A stretch of DNA of 64,000 nucleotides from Paroceanicella profunda. GTDB taxonomy: Bacteria; Pseudomonadota; Alphaproteobacteria; Rhodobacterales; Rhodobacteraceae. Below, piece by piece: positions 6,640 through 16,900 of the stretch. Location: contig NZ_CP040818.1 of assembly GCF_005887635.2 (NCBI RefSeq), positions 3,626,501-3,690,500 of the forward strand. The letters run 5' to 3'. Position numbers and translations under genes: made by a program. Below the pieces are notes generated by a model. That model did not search any database. It saw nothing but the letters and a program-made list of their open reading frames with translations, and had not been told where the DNA came from. The number at the start of each line of letters is the position of its first letter. Position 1 is the first letter of the stretch.

Positions 6640-8030
6640 ACGCCCGCGAGGATCATGCTTCTCTTCGTGGTCGGTACAAGACCGCCACAGGATGGGATCA
6701 GAGGAGCCGGCGGGACAATCTATTTTGCGACGTCACCTCGGCATCGGCCTTGGCGGTCAAGTCGTATTTGCGCGCTCGCCGTTCCCCGTCCCCTCGCGGG
6801 GATGTGCCTCGACCGGACTGTGCCCGGTCGAACCTTAAACAGATGACGCAGCGGTTTCCGGCCGCTTGCCCCAGTCGAATTCCGATCCGTCGATCCACAT
6901 GCGATGAAGGATCACAGCGATCTTGCGCGCCAGCGCGATGATCGCTTTCTTGTTGCCTCGGCGTCGCGAAATCTGTGCACCCCAAGCCTTGAGCGCTGAC
7001 CAACGTTTCACCCGTGTCAACAGCACCTGCGCCGCTTCGTAAAGGAGGCTTCGCATCATCTCATCGCCCCATCTCGAGATGCGTCCGTTGCGGTCGACTT
7101 CACCGGATTGCTGCTTGCGAGGTGTCAGTCCGAAGTGGGCGCCGACTGTGCGCGAGCGCGTAAAACGCGACGGAACATCGACCGTTGCCCGAAAGGTCAG
7201 TGCGACAAGTGGGCCGACGCCGGGAACCGTCATGAAGCGTCGCGTCACCTCGTCATGCTTCGCCAATCGAACGAGCATATCGTCCAACCGGCCGAATTGC
7301 TCTCGCAAGGAGCGTCTTGCCAACAGGAGAGCGTCGGCCACGGCGTGCAGGGCGGTATCGGCGATCAGTTCCCGCACCCGTGGTTCGAAGTCACGCGCCG
7401 TCACCTTTCCGAGGTGATAGCCGAAGTTGCGGATGAGGCCGCGGATTTCGTTCTCGACATCCTGAAGCTTGTTCCGCAGAAGTTGCCGTGCGGTCAGGAT
7501 CGTGCGCAGGCGTTGGCTGTTCGGCGTCTTGACGTGGACCGGTTTGAACAATCCGACGCGCATCATCTGGGCGATCCCGCGCGCGTCGTGCCGGTCGGTC
7601 TTGTTGAGCTGAGCGGCGAGCGCCGCTTTCATGTGCCGGGTCTCGACGCAGACGACCGGGATACCGGCTTCAGCCAACCGCCCATAGATGTGTTGCGATA
7701 GCATTCCGGCCTCGAGGCCGACACGAACAATCGGAAACCGAAGTGACAGGATATGCTGTGCAATCTCCTCCGGATCGGAGGAGAGCTTGCGTTCGTGTAC
7801 CACCTGGCCATCGTGATCGACGATGCAGAGATTGACGGTGCGGGCCGAGACATCCAGCCCTATATAGTGCCTTTGGGACATGCCGATTCCCCTTTCGAAT
7901 TAAGGACCGGCACTTCTCCTAACCAATTTTCAAACGGTTTTGTAAACTACGACTATTTCAGTCGTTCTTTGCTGAGAGGCAGCAGCGCGGCGGACAAATC
8001 ATTTCTTCCCGGTAGTAATTAGAGCTTAGC
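6640..8030 (-). mobile_element. IS110-family insertion sequence (approximate limits)
   Basis: The element is defined by its transposase at 6835-7881; the ends are not marked by clear terminal repeats, as is usual for IS110, so limits are estimates bounded by the XRE stop (6634) and LysR stop (8034). Non-coding flanks are about 200 bases downstream and 150 upstream of the transposase. The downstream flank holds two hairpins, 6783-6802 (TCCCCG/CGGGGA-type) and 6809-6831 (TCGACCGG/CCGGTCGA, 7-base loop). IS110 elements encode a structured bridge RNA in a non-coding end, so these flanks are candidates for it. Confidence 0.6.
6835..7881 (-). CDS. IS110 family transposase
   Basis: A 348-aa DEDD transposase of full length. 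The N-terminal RuvC-like domain shows D in IGLDVSA, E in VGLEAG, and both Asp in KTDRHDARGIA. The C-terminal Transposase_20 domain has MTVPGVGPLVALTF (helix-hairpin-helix) and the serine-containing SRTVGAHFGLTPRKQQSGE. All catalytic residues are intact, so it may be active. ATG at 7881 follows GGGAATCGGC, with a weak ribosome site. Confidence 0.95.
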   Translation of the reverse strand: MSQRHYIGLDVSARTVNLCIVDHDGQVVHERKLSSDPEEIAQHILSLRFPIVRVGLEAGMLSQHIYGRLAEAGIPVVCVETRHMKAALAAQLNKTDRHDARGIAQMMRVGLFKPVHVKTPNSQRLRTILTARQLLRNKLQDVENEIRGLIRNFGYHLGKVTARDFEPRVRELIADTALHAVADALLLARRSLREQFGRLDDMLVRLAKHDEVTRRFMTVPGVGPLVALTFRATVDVPSRFTRSRTVGAHFGLTPRKQQSGEVDRNGRISRWGDEMMRSLLYEAAQVLLTRVKRWSALKAWGAQISRRRGNKKAIIALARKIAVILHRMWIDGSEFDWGKRPETAASSV

Positions 8031-8033
8031 TGT

Positions 8034-8942
8034 TCAGACCCTGTCGCTGCCGCAGCGGCAAATTTCAATGAAGGCGCGGAGCGGCGCGGTTGTAAAACGG
8101 CTTGGATAGTAGAGACGCGGGCCGTTCCGAGAAGGCCAAATATTCGGCAGAACGGGAACGAGCGTTCCGGCGGCGAAGTCTTCCTCCAGCCAATTACGGA
8201 AAGTCCCAATGATGCCGATCCCGGTCCTGGCGTAGCGAAGTCCCGTGTCGAGAGCGTTCACGCTCAGGATCAGGCGTGTCGCAGGCTGGACGGTGATCGT
8301 TCGAAAATCATCGACGAGGCTCCACGGCAGCAGAGGACCATCCGGCAGGCGATAGCGGATCGCATCGTGCCGGGTCAGCTCTTCGGGGCTCCGGGGTGTA
8401 CCTCGTGCCTCCAGGTAAGCCGGTGACGCTGCAAGGGCACTCTGCTGGGTCCGGGGGCCGATCGGGATAGACACCATGTCCTTTTCGAGGGCGTCGTCAT
8501 AGCGGATGCCCGCATCGCAGCCCGCCTTGACGATATCGACGAGACCGTTCTCGACCACGATTTCGACCTCGACGTCGGGATGACGGGCGTGGAATTTCGA
8601 CAGGAGCGGCGGAAGGATGTCCGGCATCACTGCCCCGGGTACGTTAAGCGTCAGCCGGCCCCGCACGCGGCCCGCCGTGTCGGCGGCCTCGGCGCAGGCT
8701 TCCTCGAGCCCGGCGAACAAAGGGGCGATCCGCTCCGCCAGTGCCTGACCTGCGTCTGTCGTGGCCACGCTGCGGGTCGTGCGACGCAGGAGTGGCACGC
8801 CGAGGCTAGCCTCCATCCGCGAGATCGTCGTGCTGACCTTCGAAGGAGCGATCCCGAGGCGTCTGGACGCTGCCCTGAACCCGCCTTCGCGAACCACCAC
8901 GAGAAAAACGGCCAGATCATCATTCGAGACATTGTTCTGCAT
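8034..8942 (-). CDS. LysR-family transcriptional regulator
   Basis: A 302-aa LTTR: HTH at residues 8-65 (DDLAVFLVVVREGGFRAASRRLGIAPSKVS pattern) and a substrate domain ending LRAFIE. The start at 8942 gives MQNNVSNDDL, the usual register; a TTG at 8993 with a better ribosome site would add 17 residues. It is divergent from the NmrA-type gene 115 bases away, the normal arrangement for an LTTR and its target. Together they look like a metabolic cargo pair lodged between the IS110 element and the backbone. Confidence 0.88.
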   Translation of the reverse strand: MQNNVSNDDLAVFLVVVREGGFRAASRRLGIAPSKVSTTISRMEASLGVPLLRRTTRSVATTDAGQALAERIAPLFAGLEEACAEAADTAGRVRGRLTLNVPGAVMPDILPPLLSKFHARHPDVEVEIVVENGLVDIVKAGCDAGIRYDDALEKDMVSIPIGPRTQQSALAASPAYLEARGTPRSPEELTRHDAIRYRLPDGPLLPWSLVDDFRTITVQPATRLILSVNALDTGLRYARTGIGIIGTFRNWLEEDFAAGTLVPVLPNIWPSRNGPRLYYPSRFTTAPLRAFIEICRCGSDRV

Positions 8943-9057
8943 AGAGAACAAGGTATTCGAAAATACGCGAATTGTCTCAGGGAAAGAGAACAATTAATCT
9001 CTCTCCATCAGCCCGCGATCACTTACCGCGCAGCGGACCCACCGAGGAGATTGAGAC

Positions 9058-9921
9058 ATGCTTATTGTGACAGGCGCGACCGGCCAACTCGGCCGCAGGA
9101 TCGTCGAACGCCTTCTGCAACATGTGCCTGCCGAACGCATCGGCGTCAGCGTTCGCGACCCGGATCGCGCGGGCGACCTCATGCGGGCCGGCGTGCGGGT
9201 GCGCCGGGGCGATTACGACGATCCCGACAGCCTGCGTCATGCGTGGGACGGGGCCGAGCGGATTTTATTGGTCTCGTCGAATGCGGCGGCAAAGGGGGGA
9301 GATCCGTTGAAGCAGCATAGGGCCGCGATCGGAGTGGCGCGCGAACTGGGTGTCGGCCGCGTGCTTTATACCAGCCAGGTCTCCTGCGCGCTCGACTCGC
9401 ACTTCCCGCCAGGGCGGGATCACGCTGCGACCGAGAAGATGTTGGCGGACTCGGGCCTGCCCTGGACGTCCTTACGCCACGGCTTCTACGCGGCGAGCGC
9501 CGTTGCCATGAACGCGAACGGCCTCGAGGCTGGGACGCTGACCGGCCCCGAGGACGGAAAGGTAGCCTGGACGACCCACGACGATCTTGCCGCCGCCGAT
9601 GCCATCCTGCTGGCGCGCGGCGAGACGTTCGACGGTCCGACACCGCCGCTGACTGGCAGCGAGGCCCTCGACCTCGCCGACCTCGCGCGGCTGGCAACGG
9701 ACGTCCTGGGACGGCCCATCGCGCGAGAAATCGTCGAGGAAGATGCCATGGAACGCCATGCTCGGGAGAATGGCATACCTGAGGGTGCTATCGCCGTCAT
9801 GCTGGGATACTTCCGTGCAGCCCGAGCGGGCGAGTTTGATCGGGTCGATCCGACGCTCGCTCAGTTGCTGGGACGTGCGCCGACGCGGATGCGAGAGTTT
9901 CTGGCGACGGTGCAGGGATAA
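9058..9921 (+). CDS. NmrA-like / NAD(P)H:quinone oxidoreductase (QorB-type) SDR
   Basis: A 287-aa atypical SDR with the nucleotide-binding VTGATGQLG at residues 4-12, RRGDYDDP for the second strand, and LYTSQVSC before the active-site region. The fold matches NmrA/QorB (YtfG) quinone or azo reductases that use NADPH. It is driven from the divergent promoter shared with the LysR gene; GAGGAG-like sequence precedes the ATG. The substrate cannot be inferred. The following 9922-10129 holds nothing recognisable. Confidence 0.85.
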   Translation: MLIVTGATGQLGRRIVERLLQHVPAERIGVSVRDPDRAGDLMRAGVRVRRGDYDDPDSLRHAWDGAERILLVSSNAAAKGGDPLKQHRAAIGVARELGVGRVLYTSQVSCALDSHFPPGRDHAATEKMLADSGLPWTSLRHGFYAASAVAMNANGLEAGTLTGPEDGKVAWTTHDDLAAADAILLARGETFDGPTPPLTGSEALDLADLARLATDVLGRPIAREIVEEDAMERHARENGIPEGAIAVMLGYFRAARAGEFDRVDPTLAQLLGRAPTRMREFLATVQG

Positions 9922-10129
9922 CCACTGCGCTAGCGTTAGCGGGCCAAGACCATCGCGTTTTCGCGTGGCGAGTAAGGGCTCGAAGCCGTCGCGCGGGAAC
10001 GACCGAATACTCCATCTATTATAGTCGCACCATGGAAAGTCACCAGCAAAATTCTGACGTGTTTACATCGCGCTTCCACTTTGGCGCCGCAAATTTCGGG
10101 AACTGATTCGGTTGCCCGGTTTGGCGGTC

Positions 10130-10153
10130 GGCCCCGGCCTTTCGGCCGGGGCC
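10130..10153 (-). terminator. GAAA-tetraloop hairpin terminator after DUF736
   Basis: GGCCCCGGCC (10130-10139) and GGCCGGGGCC (10144-10153) form a perfect 10-bp stem that on the minus-strand transcript closes with a GAAA tetraloop. It lies 11 bases past the DUF736 stop. No U-tract follows, but the very stable tetraloop hairpin at a gene end is best read as a terminator or mRNA 3'-end stabiliser. Confidence 0.6.
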
Positions 10154-10164
10154 TCGCGACGGCG

Positions 10165-10488
10165 TTATTCTCCGCGGCGACCGTTGGGGCGGGACCAGAT
10201 CAGCGCGTAGCTCTCGCCGTCTTCGTCGTCGAAGAGGTTGGCGTAGATCGGGGCGGTGAAGCTCGGATCGTCGAGCTTGAGGCCCAGATAGTCGCGGCCC
10301 TCGCCCGAGCGCTTGGACCAGGCGGCGCCGATCTCGGCGCGGCCCACCAGGACCCGGTGGCTGGGGGCGTTCTCGCCGGCGGCGCGGGTGTCGGGGACGA
10401 TGCGCACGCCCTTGGCCTGGACGCTGAGAGTGACGATTTCGCCGGTGAATTCGTTGCCGGTCTTCTTGAAGGTGCCGATGGTTGCCAT
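10165..10488 (-). CDS. DUF736 family protein (second copy)
   Basis: A 107-aa DUF736 protein: MATIGTFKKTGNEFTGEI start, central VGRAEIGAAW, DDPSFTAPIYANLFDDE and closing YALIWSRPNGRR. ATG at 10488 follows GGAGA, so the 228-aa open frame reaching 10851 is not used. It differs clearly from the copy at 1689-2024, so it is an older paralogue rather than a recent duplication. Its function is unknown. The long leader upstream is heavily structured. Confidence 0.88.
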   Translation of the reverse strand: MATIGTFKKTGNEFTGEIVTLSVQAKGVRIVPDTRAAGENAPSHRVLVGRAEIGAAWSKRSGEGRDYLGLKLDDPSFTAPIYANLFDDEDGESYALIWSRPNGRRGE

Positions 10489-10570
10489 TTTAAGTCTCCG
10501 TTTTCCGTTTCCGGGTCCGCACCATTGCGGCCCGATGGCGATCGACAGGCCGGAGACGACCGGCGGCGCA

Positions 10571-10672
10571 CCCCCGGCGTGCCGGGGGCTAGACAGCAAA
10601 GGCAGAACTTTCTTGTTCCGCGCGGAATGGGCGCAGCCCAGGGGAAGAAAGTTATGGCGGCGCTGTTGCGCC
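10571..10672. other. Structured non-coding region with three-way-junction potential
   Basis: The 549-base gap 10489-11037 contains no credible gene but holds clustered perfect inverted repeats. CCCCCGGC/GCCGGGGG (10571-10578, 10581-10588) comes first. Then AACTTTCTT (10606-10614) pairs with AAGAAAGTT (10645-10653) and encloses two further hairpins, the palindrome TTCCGCGCGGAA (10616-10627) and TGGGC-GCA-GCCCA (10628-10640). A GGCGC/GCGCC hairpin (10659-10672) follows. The nested arrangement can fold as a three-way junction in RNA or as a cruciform. Nothing is recognised in 10673-11037. Confidence 0.55.
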
Positions 10673-11037
10673 AAGCCGGTCGAGGCACAGCCGGTCTTCG
10701 GCCAGATCAGGCCATTGAAAGGGCCGTATGGAGCGGACATGGGACGCGCAAGGAACGGAGACGATGGCAACCGCGGATGCTCATCAGCCTGACCGGCCTT
10801 TCCACCGGCGGGTTTGCTCACCCGCGACAGGCCATGCGCATCACTCTCCAAGCGCCCCGCCCGGCGCCCCCCCCCGCGATCACAGGTGCGATTTGCCGCT
10901 CGAACGGTCCGCCATTACCACCGCGCAGCCACGGGCCGTGACGCGGGCCTCTTGCCGATCCGCACCCCGCCCCATACCGGCAATCTGACGATTGGGATGG
11001 CAGTCCAGCACTGATCTGGCCCCGCCTCATCGGACCG

Positions 11038-11484
11038 TCAAAAATGCCATGCGCCTATGGGAGACCTATCCGAAGGCTCGGCTGCCGAACCGGCAATGCG
11101 GAGAAAGGCGGAAATGCCGACGGCGGCAGCGCCGATGGCCGAGAAGATCATCTGCCATGTCTCCGAGGGCATCATGGCCCTGGTGATCCCAAGGGTGGCG
11201 TGGAAGCCAGCGAGCATCGCCGGTACCACGAAGATCAGCGCGATGACAAACCGCGCCCAGAGCGGGCGCACGAGCATGATCAGCGCCTGACCGACGGCAA
11301 GCGTCAGGCCGGCGGCGAAGCCACCGACAAAGATGGCACCGAACCAGCCTGCGCCGGTGCCATACGCCCAGATGCCGGTGTGAAACCCGACGAGGAACGG
11401 CAGGGCGAAGACGGCGAGGTTGAACATCAACCAGCACAGGCCCGCAATGGCCGCGAAAGATGCAAGGATTCCGAGAACGATCAT
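11038..11484 (-). CDS. Small integral membrane protein of the element backbone
   Basis: A 148-aa protein with about four hydrophobic segments: residues 1-30, 38-65, 74-95 and 105-130, ending in a short soluble tail. ATG at 11484 follows GGGAGA; the longer frame upstream to 11901 is the shadow of the DUF2493 gene. I do not recognise a family. Its place between DUF736 and DUF2493 suggests a backbone accessory protein in the inner membrane. Confidence 0.72.
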   Translation of the reverse strand: MIVLGILASFAAIAGLCWLMFNLAVFALPFLVGFHTGIWAYGTGAGWFGAIFVGGFAAGLTLAVGQALIMLVRPLWARFVIALIFVVPAMLAGFHATLGITRAMMPSETWQMIFSAIGAAAVGISAFLRIAGSAAEPSDRSPIGAWHF

Positions 11485-11617
11485 GGTGGAGTCTCCCGTT
11501 TGACGTGGAACGGTCGCGCCTTCCACCACCACCATGGCGCAAGGCGAACATAACATGAAACTGCCCGCCATGGCGAGAGTTCTGCCGGGCATGGTGTCGA
11601 CGGATTGCTGGCAGCGC

Positions 11618-12544
11618 TCATGCGCTGCCCTCCGCCAGGCGGTAGACCGGGATGCCCATCTTGCGGGCCTTGTCGGCGAGGTTTTCCTGAATGCCGGTGC
11701 CGGGGAAGATGATGGCCCCGATCGGCATGGTATCGAGCATCCGGTCGTTGCGCTTGAAGGGCGCGGCCTTGGCGTGTTTCGTCCAGTTGGGCTTAAAGGC
11801 GACCTGCGGCACCTTGCGGTTGTTGGCCCAAGTGGCCGCGATGCGTTCGGCGCCTTTCGGGCTGCCGCCGTGCAGAAGCACCATGTCGGGGTGCTTGGCA
11901 TGGACCTGATCGAGCCTGGCCCAGATCGTGCGGTGATCGGTGGTGTCGCCGCCCGAGAAGGCGATCTTCGGCCCGGCGGGTAGCAGTACCTCGTTGTCGG
12001 CCCTCTGCTTGGCGGCGAGAAAATCTCGGCTGTCGATCATGGCCGAGGTCATCTGGCGATGGTTGACCCGTGATCCGGAGCGCGGCGACCAGGGCGTGCC
12101 TGTGGTGCGCAGGAAGAGGTCGGCGGCGGTCTCGCGGAAGGTCTCCATGCTGTCGCGACGCTCGATCAGGTTTTCTCCGATGCCGATCAGGGTCTCCAAC
12201 TGGACGGATTTCACCTCGCTTCCGTCCTGTTCGCGCTGAAGGCGCTTCTGAGCCTGCTCGTTATCGTCGAGTTTGCGTTCGATCCGCTCGACGGCGCGGT
12301 GGAAGGTGTTGACCGTGGACCACATGATCTCGTCTAGGTCGAAATCGAGGCTGGTGTCGGCCATGGTGGAGATCAGGGCATCGAAGATGTCGGCAACCGC
12401 GCCCTGGATGGCGTTGTCCTCGGGCGTGATCCGGGGGTCGGCCTCGCCCTCGGCGGGACGGTAGCCATAGAGTTCGAGCTCTTCGATGACATGGCCGGTG
12501 GGAGACGTGCTGTGATCGGGTTCGAATTCGTCATGGGCATACAT
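11618..12544 (-). CDS. DUF2493 domain protein (SLOG/YpsA-like)
   Basis: A 308-aa protein. Residues 1-150 are helical and acidic. Residues 180-305 carry the DUF2493 domain: KIAFSGGDTTDHRTIW, then MVLLHGGSPKGAERIAATWA and a late GAIIFPGTGIQENLADKARKMGIPV. The glycine loops are the nucleotide- or ligand-binding loops of the SLOG Rossmann fold. DUF2493 genes are a steady part of this backbone; function unknown, possibly nucleotide-derived signal binding. Confidence 0.85.
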   Translation of the reverse strand: MYAHDEFEPDHSTSPTGHVIEELELYGYRPAEGEADPRITPEDNAIQGAVADIFDALISTMADTSLDFDLDEIMWSTVNTFHRAVERIERKLDDNEQAQKRLQREQDGSEVKSVQLETLIGIGENLIERRDSMETFRETAADLFLRTTGTPWSPRSGSRVNHRQMTSAMIDSRDFLAAKQRADNEVLLPAGPKIAFSGGDTTDHRTIWARLDQVHAKHPDMVLLHGGSPKGAERIAATWANNRKVPQVAFKPNWTKHAKAAPFKRNDRMLDTMPIGAIIFPGTGIQENLADKARKMGIPVYRLAEGSA

Positions 12545-12700
12545 GGGATGTGTCCTTCGGCTGGACCGCGACCGTCGCGGCCTTCATGGCGACGACAAGC
12601 CCACGGGCGCTCCGGCCTGGCAGCCCGAGCGCTTTGCGAGGGCCTTGATGGCAAAGCCCGGCTGATTTGCTTCGCGCTGTAAAGGCGGGGGAGACGGGGT

Positions 12701-12724
12701 CCCCACGCGACCTGTCGCGTGGGG
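12701..12724. other. 11-bp inverted repeat in the DUF2493-primase gap
   Basis: CCCCACGCGAC (12701-12711) and GTCGCGTGGGG (12714-12724) are perfect arms with a 2-base centre. The surrounding 12545-12888 is GC-rich without a supported gene. On the minus transcript this lies about 165 bases past the primase stop, so it could end primase-operon transcription or lead the DUF2493 mRNA. A smaller CCGCGAC/GTCGCGG hairpin sits just ahead of the DUF2493 start. Confidence 0.45.
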
Positions 12725-12888
12725 TGGCGGGCCGCCGACGGAAATCAGTCGGGCGCCGCCATTGCCGGGCCGGAGCGTTTGTGGGCCGCTCGCCCTCTCA
12801 AGAAGGCCAAGGCGCGGCCTCCTTGCCGAGGTGCCGCACCCCCTTGCCCATGGCGGGATCGGTTATCTCCGATCACGGCCCTCTCTGG

Positions 12889-13935
12889 CTATGACGCAAG
12901 CGCCATGAAGCGGCTGACGTCCTCGGGGGCGATCTGCACCCGGATCTGCGCCCGAAGCGCCTCCAGGCCGAAGCTGACGAGATCATCGTTGAAATCTCCC
13001 AGCATGGGCGAAAGCGTGATTGCCTCGATCCCGGCCCCGATGGCCCGGTCCACCAGGCTGTCCCGCGCGGCGTCACCTGCCGGATCGTTGTCGCGGACGA
13101 TATAGAGCCTGCGCAGATGCGGCGGGAACAGGATAGCAGCGAGATGTCCGGCCGAGAGTGCGGAGACCATCGGCATGATCGGCAATGCCTGGCGCAGCGA
13201 GAGAATGGTTTCTATCCCCTCGCCTGCCGCCATGACATCCTGTGCCTCGCCAAGCCGGACGGCGTTTCCGAGCAGCTCTCCCATCGCCTTTCTCGGCGGA
13301 TCGACCGGCGCTTTCCCGGAGCCGTCACGTTGGAGCCAGGTGCGATGTGCGCCGGTGATCCTGCCATCGAGGTCGGTCACCGCGGCGATCATGGCCGGCC
13401 ATGCCTCTGTCGGCCCATCGCCTTCGGGTCGCCAGTAGCAGCTCGGATGGAAACGCAGATTCGCGGTTCTGCGTAAGTTCGTAATGCCGCGTCCGCGTAA
13501 ATACGTCTCTGCGAGGCTGCCGATCAATGGCCGGGTCACGTGCCAGAGGCGGCGTGCCGCTTCGGACGATCCGGATGGTACCGGCGGTGTTCGGAACTGG
13601 CGGGACTGTGGCTCCGGTTCGGGATGCGGCAGGCTGAGGAAGCGGCGGGCTTCCTCGGCAACGTCGGTAAAATCGACGAGGCCGAGGCTTTCGCCGATCA
13701 CGTCGAGCAGATCGCCATGCTCGCCGGTCGATGTGTCGGTCCATTTGCCGGCAGCCCCTTTACCGGATTCCGGACCGGTCAGACGGACGAACATTGAACG
13801 ACCGGGCGTGTTTCGCACATCCCCAACCTGCCAGTAATTGCCCTGTTTGCGCCCATTCGAGAGATAGCGGCGGCACACCGCCTCGGCCTGGCGACCAAGA
13901 AGCTGCGCCAGCTCGGAAGCGTTGAGACGTGCCAT
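12889..13935 (-). CDS. Toprim-domain plasmid primase-like protein
   Basis: A 348-aa protein. The N-terminus (MARLNASELAQLLG, SMFVRLTG, WTDTSTGEHGDLLD) matches the DUF7146 family that precedes Toprim in plasmid primases. The C-terminal Toprim_3 domain shows VMAAGEGIETILS with the conserved Glu and YIVRDNDPAGDAAR with the Asp pair. It probably makes primers on transferred single strands. The ATG at 13935 lies in a TGATG overlap with the helicase stop, so the two are translationally coupled. Confidence 0.88.
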   Translation of the reverse strand: MARLNASELAQLLGRQAEAVCRRYLSNGRKQGNYWQVGDVRNTPGRSMFVRLTGPESGKGAAGKWTDTSTGEHGDLLDVIGESLGLVDFTDVAEEARRFLSLPHPEPEPQSRQFRTPPVPSGSSEAARRLWHVTRPLIGSLAETYLRGRGITNLRRTANLRFHPSCYWRPEGDGPTEAWPAMIAAVTDLDGRITGAHRTWLQRDGSGKAPVDPPRKAMGELLGNAVRLGEAQDVMAAGEGIETILSLRQALPIMPMVSALSAGHLAAILFPPHLRRLYIVRDNDPAGDAARDSLVDRAIGAGIEAITLSPMLGDFNDDLVSFGLEALRAQIRVQIAPEDVSRFMALAS

Positions 13936-16900
13936 CACGCAGCCCCCCGCTCGGAGATGCGCTCAACCGGGAAGCGGTCGAGCAGTTTGCCGATGATCTC
14001 CGGCCCCGATGCGCCCACCGGCACGAAGAATCGTAGCTTCCAGGAGATGATCTCGCTGAAGAGCCCATAGGCCCGAAGGCGCTCGCGCCTCGTGTCGGTG
14101 AAGCCGGTCAGTTCGATCCGGTTGGCACCCATGACGCGGACGCGGCGCAGTTGCAGCCCCTCGGCGAGATCGAGGATCGTGCGGCCTTCGTTCAGCGCGG
14201 CATAGGCCGCATCCGGGGTCAGGCAGCTGGCGACGCCACTGGTCGAAGCATTGGTAGCCCATGCCTGCGAGACCCGGCGACCGATGATGCGTTCGCCCTC
14301 GTCGGTCTGGAGCCGATAGACGCGCGAGGAGTCCTGCGGCAAGCGTTTCCAGATCGGCAGCAGGAGCCCGGTCACCATATGCAGGATGCTGTCGGTGAAC
14401 TCCGGCACCTCTGCCAGTTCCGCGTTCCAGACCGTGGCGAAGTCGGCACGTTCGGCCTCGATCCAATGGGTCTCGCCTATCACACGCACCGGAATGTTCA
14501 TCGCCTCCATGGGTCGGATCAGCCGCACGCGCCGTTCGATCTCGCCATCATCCAGCATGACGCTGGTGGTCGGGATCTGTACGGCAGCGCGACCGGATCG
14601 CTCGTTGATGAGCAATCTTGCGCGGGGATCATCCAGTTCCGCCAGGGCTGCATCCAGCGTGACCGGCTGATTGCGTTTGCGCTCGGTGAGAGTCAGGAGC
14701 CGCGTTTCTGCGCCGGTGCCCGAATGGGTATGGATCACCTGCCGGACGGTGACGATGAAACTCTCTGCGCGCAGCGTCTCCAGCCCCATGTCATAGGTGC
14801 CGGATGCAATCGCCCCGTCGATCCGGGCCTGCAGAAGCTGCTCGAAGGCCGAGAACAGGATTCCCTGCAACTCGATGGTCAGAGCCAACAGGCGATTGAG
14901 GAAGGTGGCGATCGGCGGCAGGTCGTCCTTGATGCCGTTCGCGTCCATCAGCTTCAGGCCGGTGGCGGATTCAAACCTTTCCAGCGAGCATCCCTCAACC
15001 TTGCTACGCACTACAGCCAAATAGAGCTGGCGCAAAGCATCGCGGGCATAGGCAGATTCCAGATTGTCCTCGGGCCGGAACAGGCCTTGGCCACCGGTCT
15101 GGCGCTGGCCGCGGGTGATCGCACCCAGCGTGTCAAGGCGGCGGGCGATGGTCGAAAGGAAGCGCTTCTCGGCTTTGACATCCGTGGCGATGGGTCGGAA
15201 CTGCGGCGGCTGCGCCTGATTGGTACGATTGGTACGCCCCAGCCCCTGAATGGCGGCATCGGCCTTCCAGCCCGGTTCCAGCAGGTAATGCACCCGCAGC
15301 CGCTGGTTCCGCGCTGAGAGGTCCGCGTGATAGCTGCGCCCGGTGCCACCGGCATCAGAGAAGACCAGGATGCGCTTCTGGTCATCCATAAAGGCCGAAG
15401 TCTCGGCAAGATTGGCAGAAGGCGCTCGGTTCTCGACCGCAAGACGTGCCGATGCCCCGTCACCCTTGCGCACGATCCGGCGAGAGCGGCCCGTGACTTC
15501 CGCCACCATATCCGTGCCAAAGCGCTGGACGATCTGGTCGAGTGCTCCCGGCACGGGCGGAAGCGACCCGAGCTGCTCCAGCATCTCATTGCGCCGGGCG
15601 ACGGCTTCTCGGCTTTCGACCGGCTGACCGTCCCGGAAAACGGGCCGCGAGGACAAATTGCCTTCGCTGTCGGTGAAGGGTTCGTAGAGCTGCACCGGGA
15701 AGGAATGCTGCAAGTACGAGCCGACATATTCCCGCGGTGTTACATCGACGGAAATATCATTCCATTCCTCGGTCGGAATCTCGGCTAGTCGCCGTTCCAT
15801 CAGCGCCTCGCCGGTGGAGACGATCTGGATCACGGCGGCATGGCCCGCCGCCAGATCGGCATCGATCGAACGGATCAGCGTCGGGGTTTTCATCGAAGTG
15901 AGCAGATGGCCGAAGAAACGCTGCTTGGTGCTTTCGAAGGCCGACCGCGCGGCGGATTTAGCTTGGCGGTTCAACGTGCCTTCACTGCCGGTGATATTGG
16001 CCGCCTCCATCGCCGCGTCCAGGTTCCCATGAATGACAGCGAAGGCGGCAGCATATGAATCGTAGATGTGCCGCTGTTCGTCCGTGAGCTGATGCTCGAT
16101 CAGTTCATATTCGACGCCATCATAGGAGAGTGAGCGGGCGGTATAGAGGCCGAGAGATCGCAGATCGCGGGCCAGCACTTCCATGGCCGCCACGCCGCCG
16201 GCCTCGATCGCCTCGACAAACCCGGCGCGGGTCTGAAACGGGAAATCCTCGCCACCCCAGAGGCCGAGCCGTTGTGCATAGGCGAGATTGTGAACCGTGG
16301 TGGCCCCGGTTGCCGAGACATAGACCACGCGCGCATCCGGCAGGGCATGCTGGAGCCGCAGGCCTGCGCGTCCCTGCTGCGAGGCGGCGATATCACCGCG
16401 GTCTCCCTTGCCGCCACCGGCATTCTGCATAGCATGGCTTTCGTCGAAGATGATGACCCCATCGAAGTCCCAGCCCAACCATTCGACGATCTGCTTCACG
16501 CGCGAAACCTTCTCGCCCCGCTCATCGGAGCGCAGCGTGGCATAGGTGGTGAACAGGATGCCTTCCGACAGCGTGATCGTTGCGCCTTGAGGGAAGCGCA
16601 AGAGTGGCGTTACCAGCAGTCGCTCCATGCCGAGCGCCGACCAGTCGCGTTGCGCGTCCTCGATCAGCTTGTCGGATTTGGAGATCCAGACCGCCTTGCG
16701 GCGGCCGCGCAGCCAGTTGTCGAGGATGATGCCGGCCGACTGGCGCCCCTTGCCAGCACCGGTACGGTCACCGAGCATGAAGCCCCGGCGGAAACGGACC
16801 GCGCCGGCAGCATCCTCGGCGGCGGCGCTCATGTTGTCGAGATGCTCATCCACCATCCAGGCGCCAGCCAGATGATCGGCATGGGCTTCGCCGGCATAGA

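Noticed and set aside
14151..15317. 388-codon plus-strand open frame
   Set aside because: Antisense to the methyltransferase-helicase, no motif.
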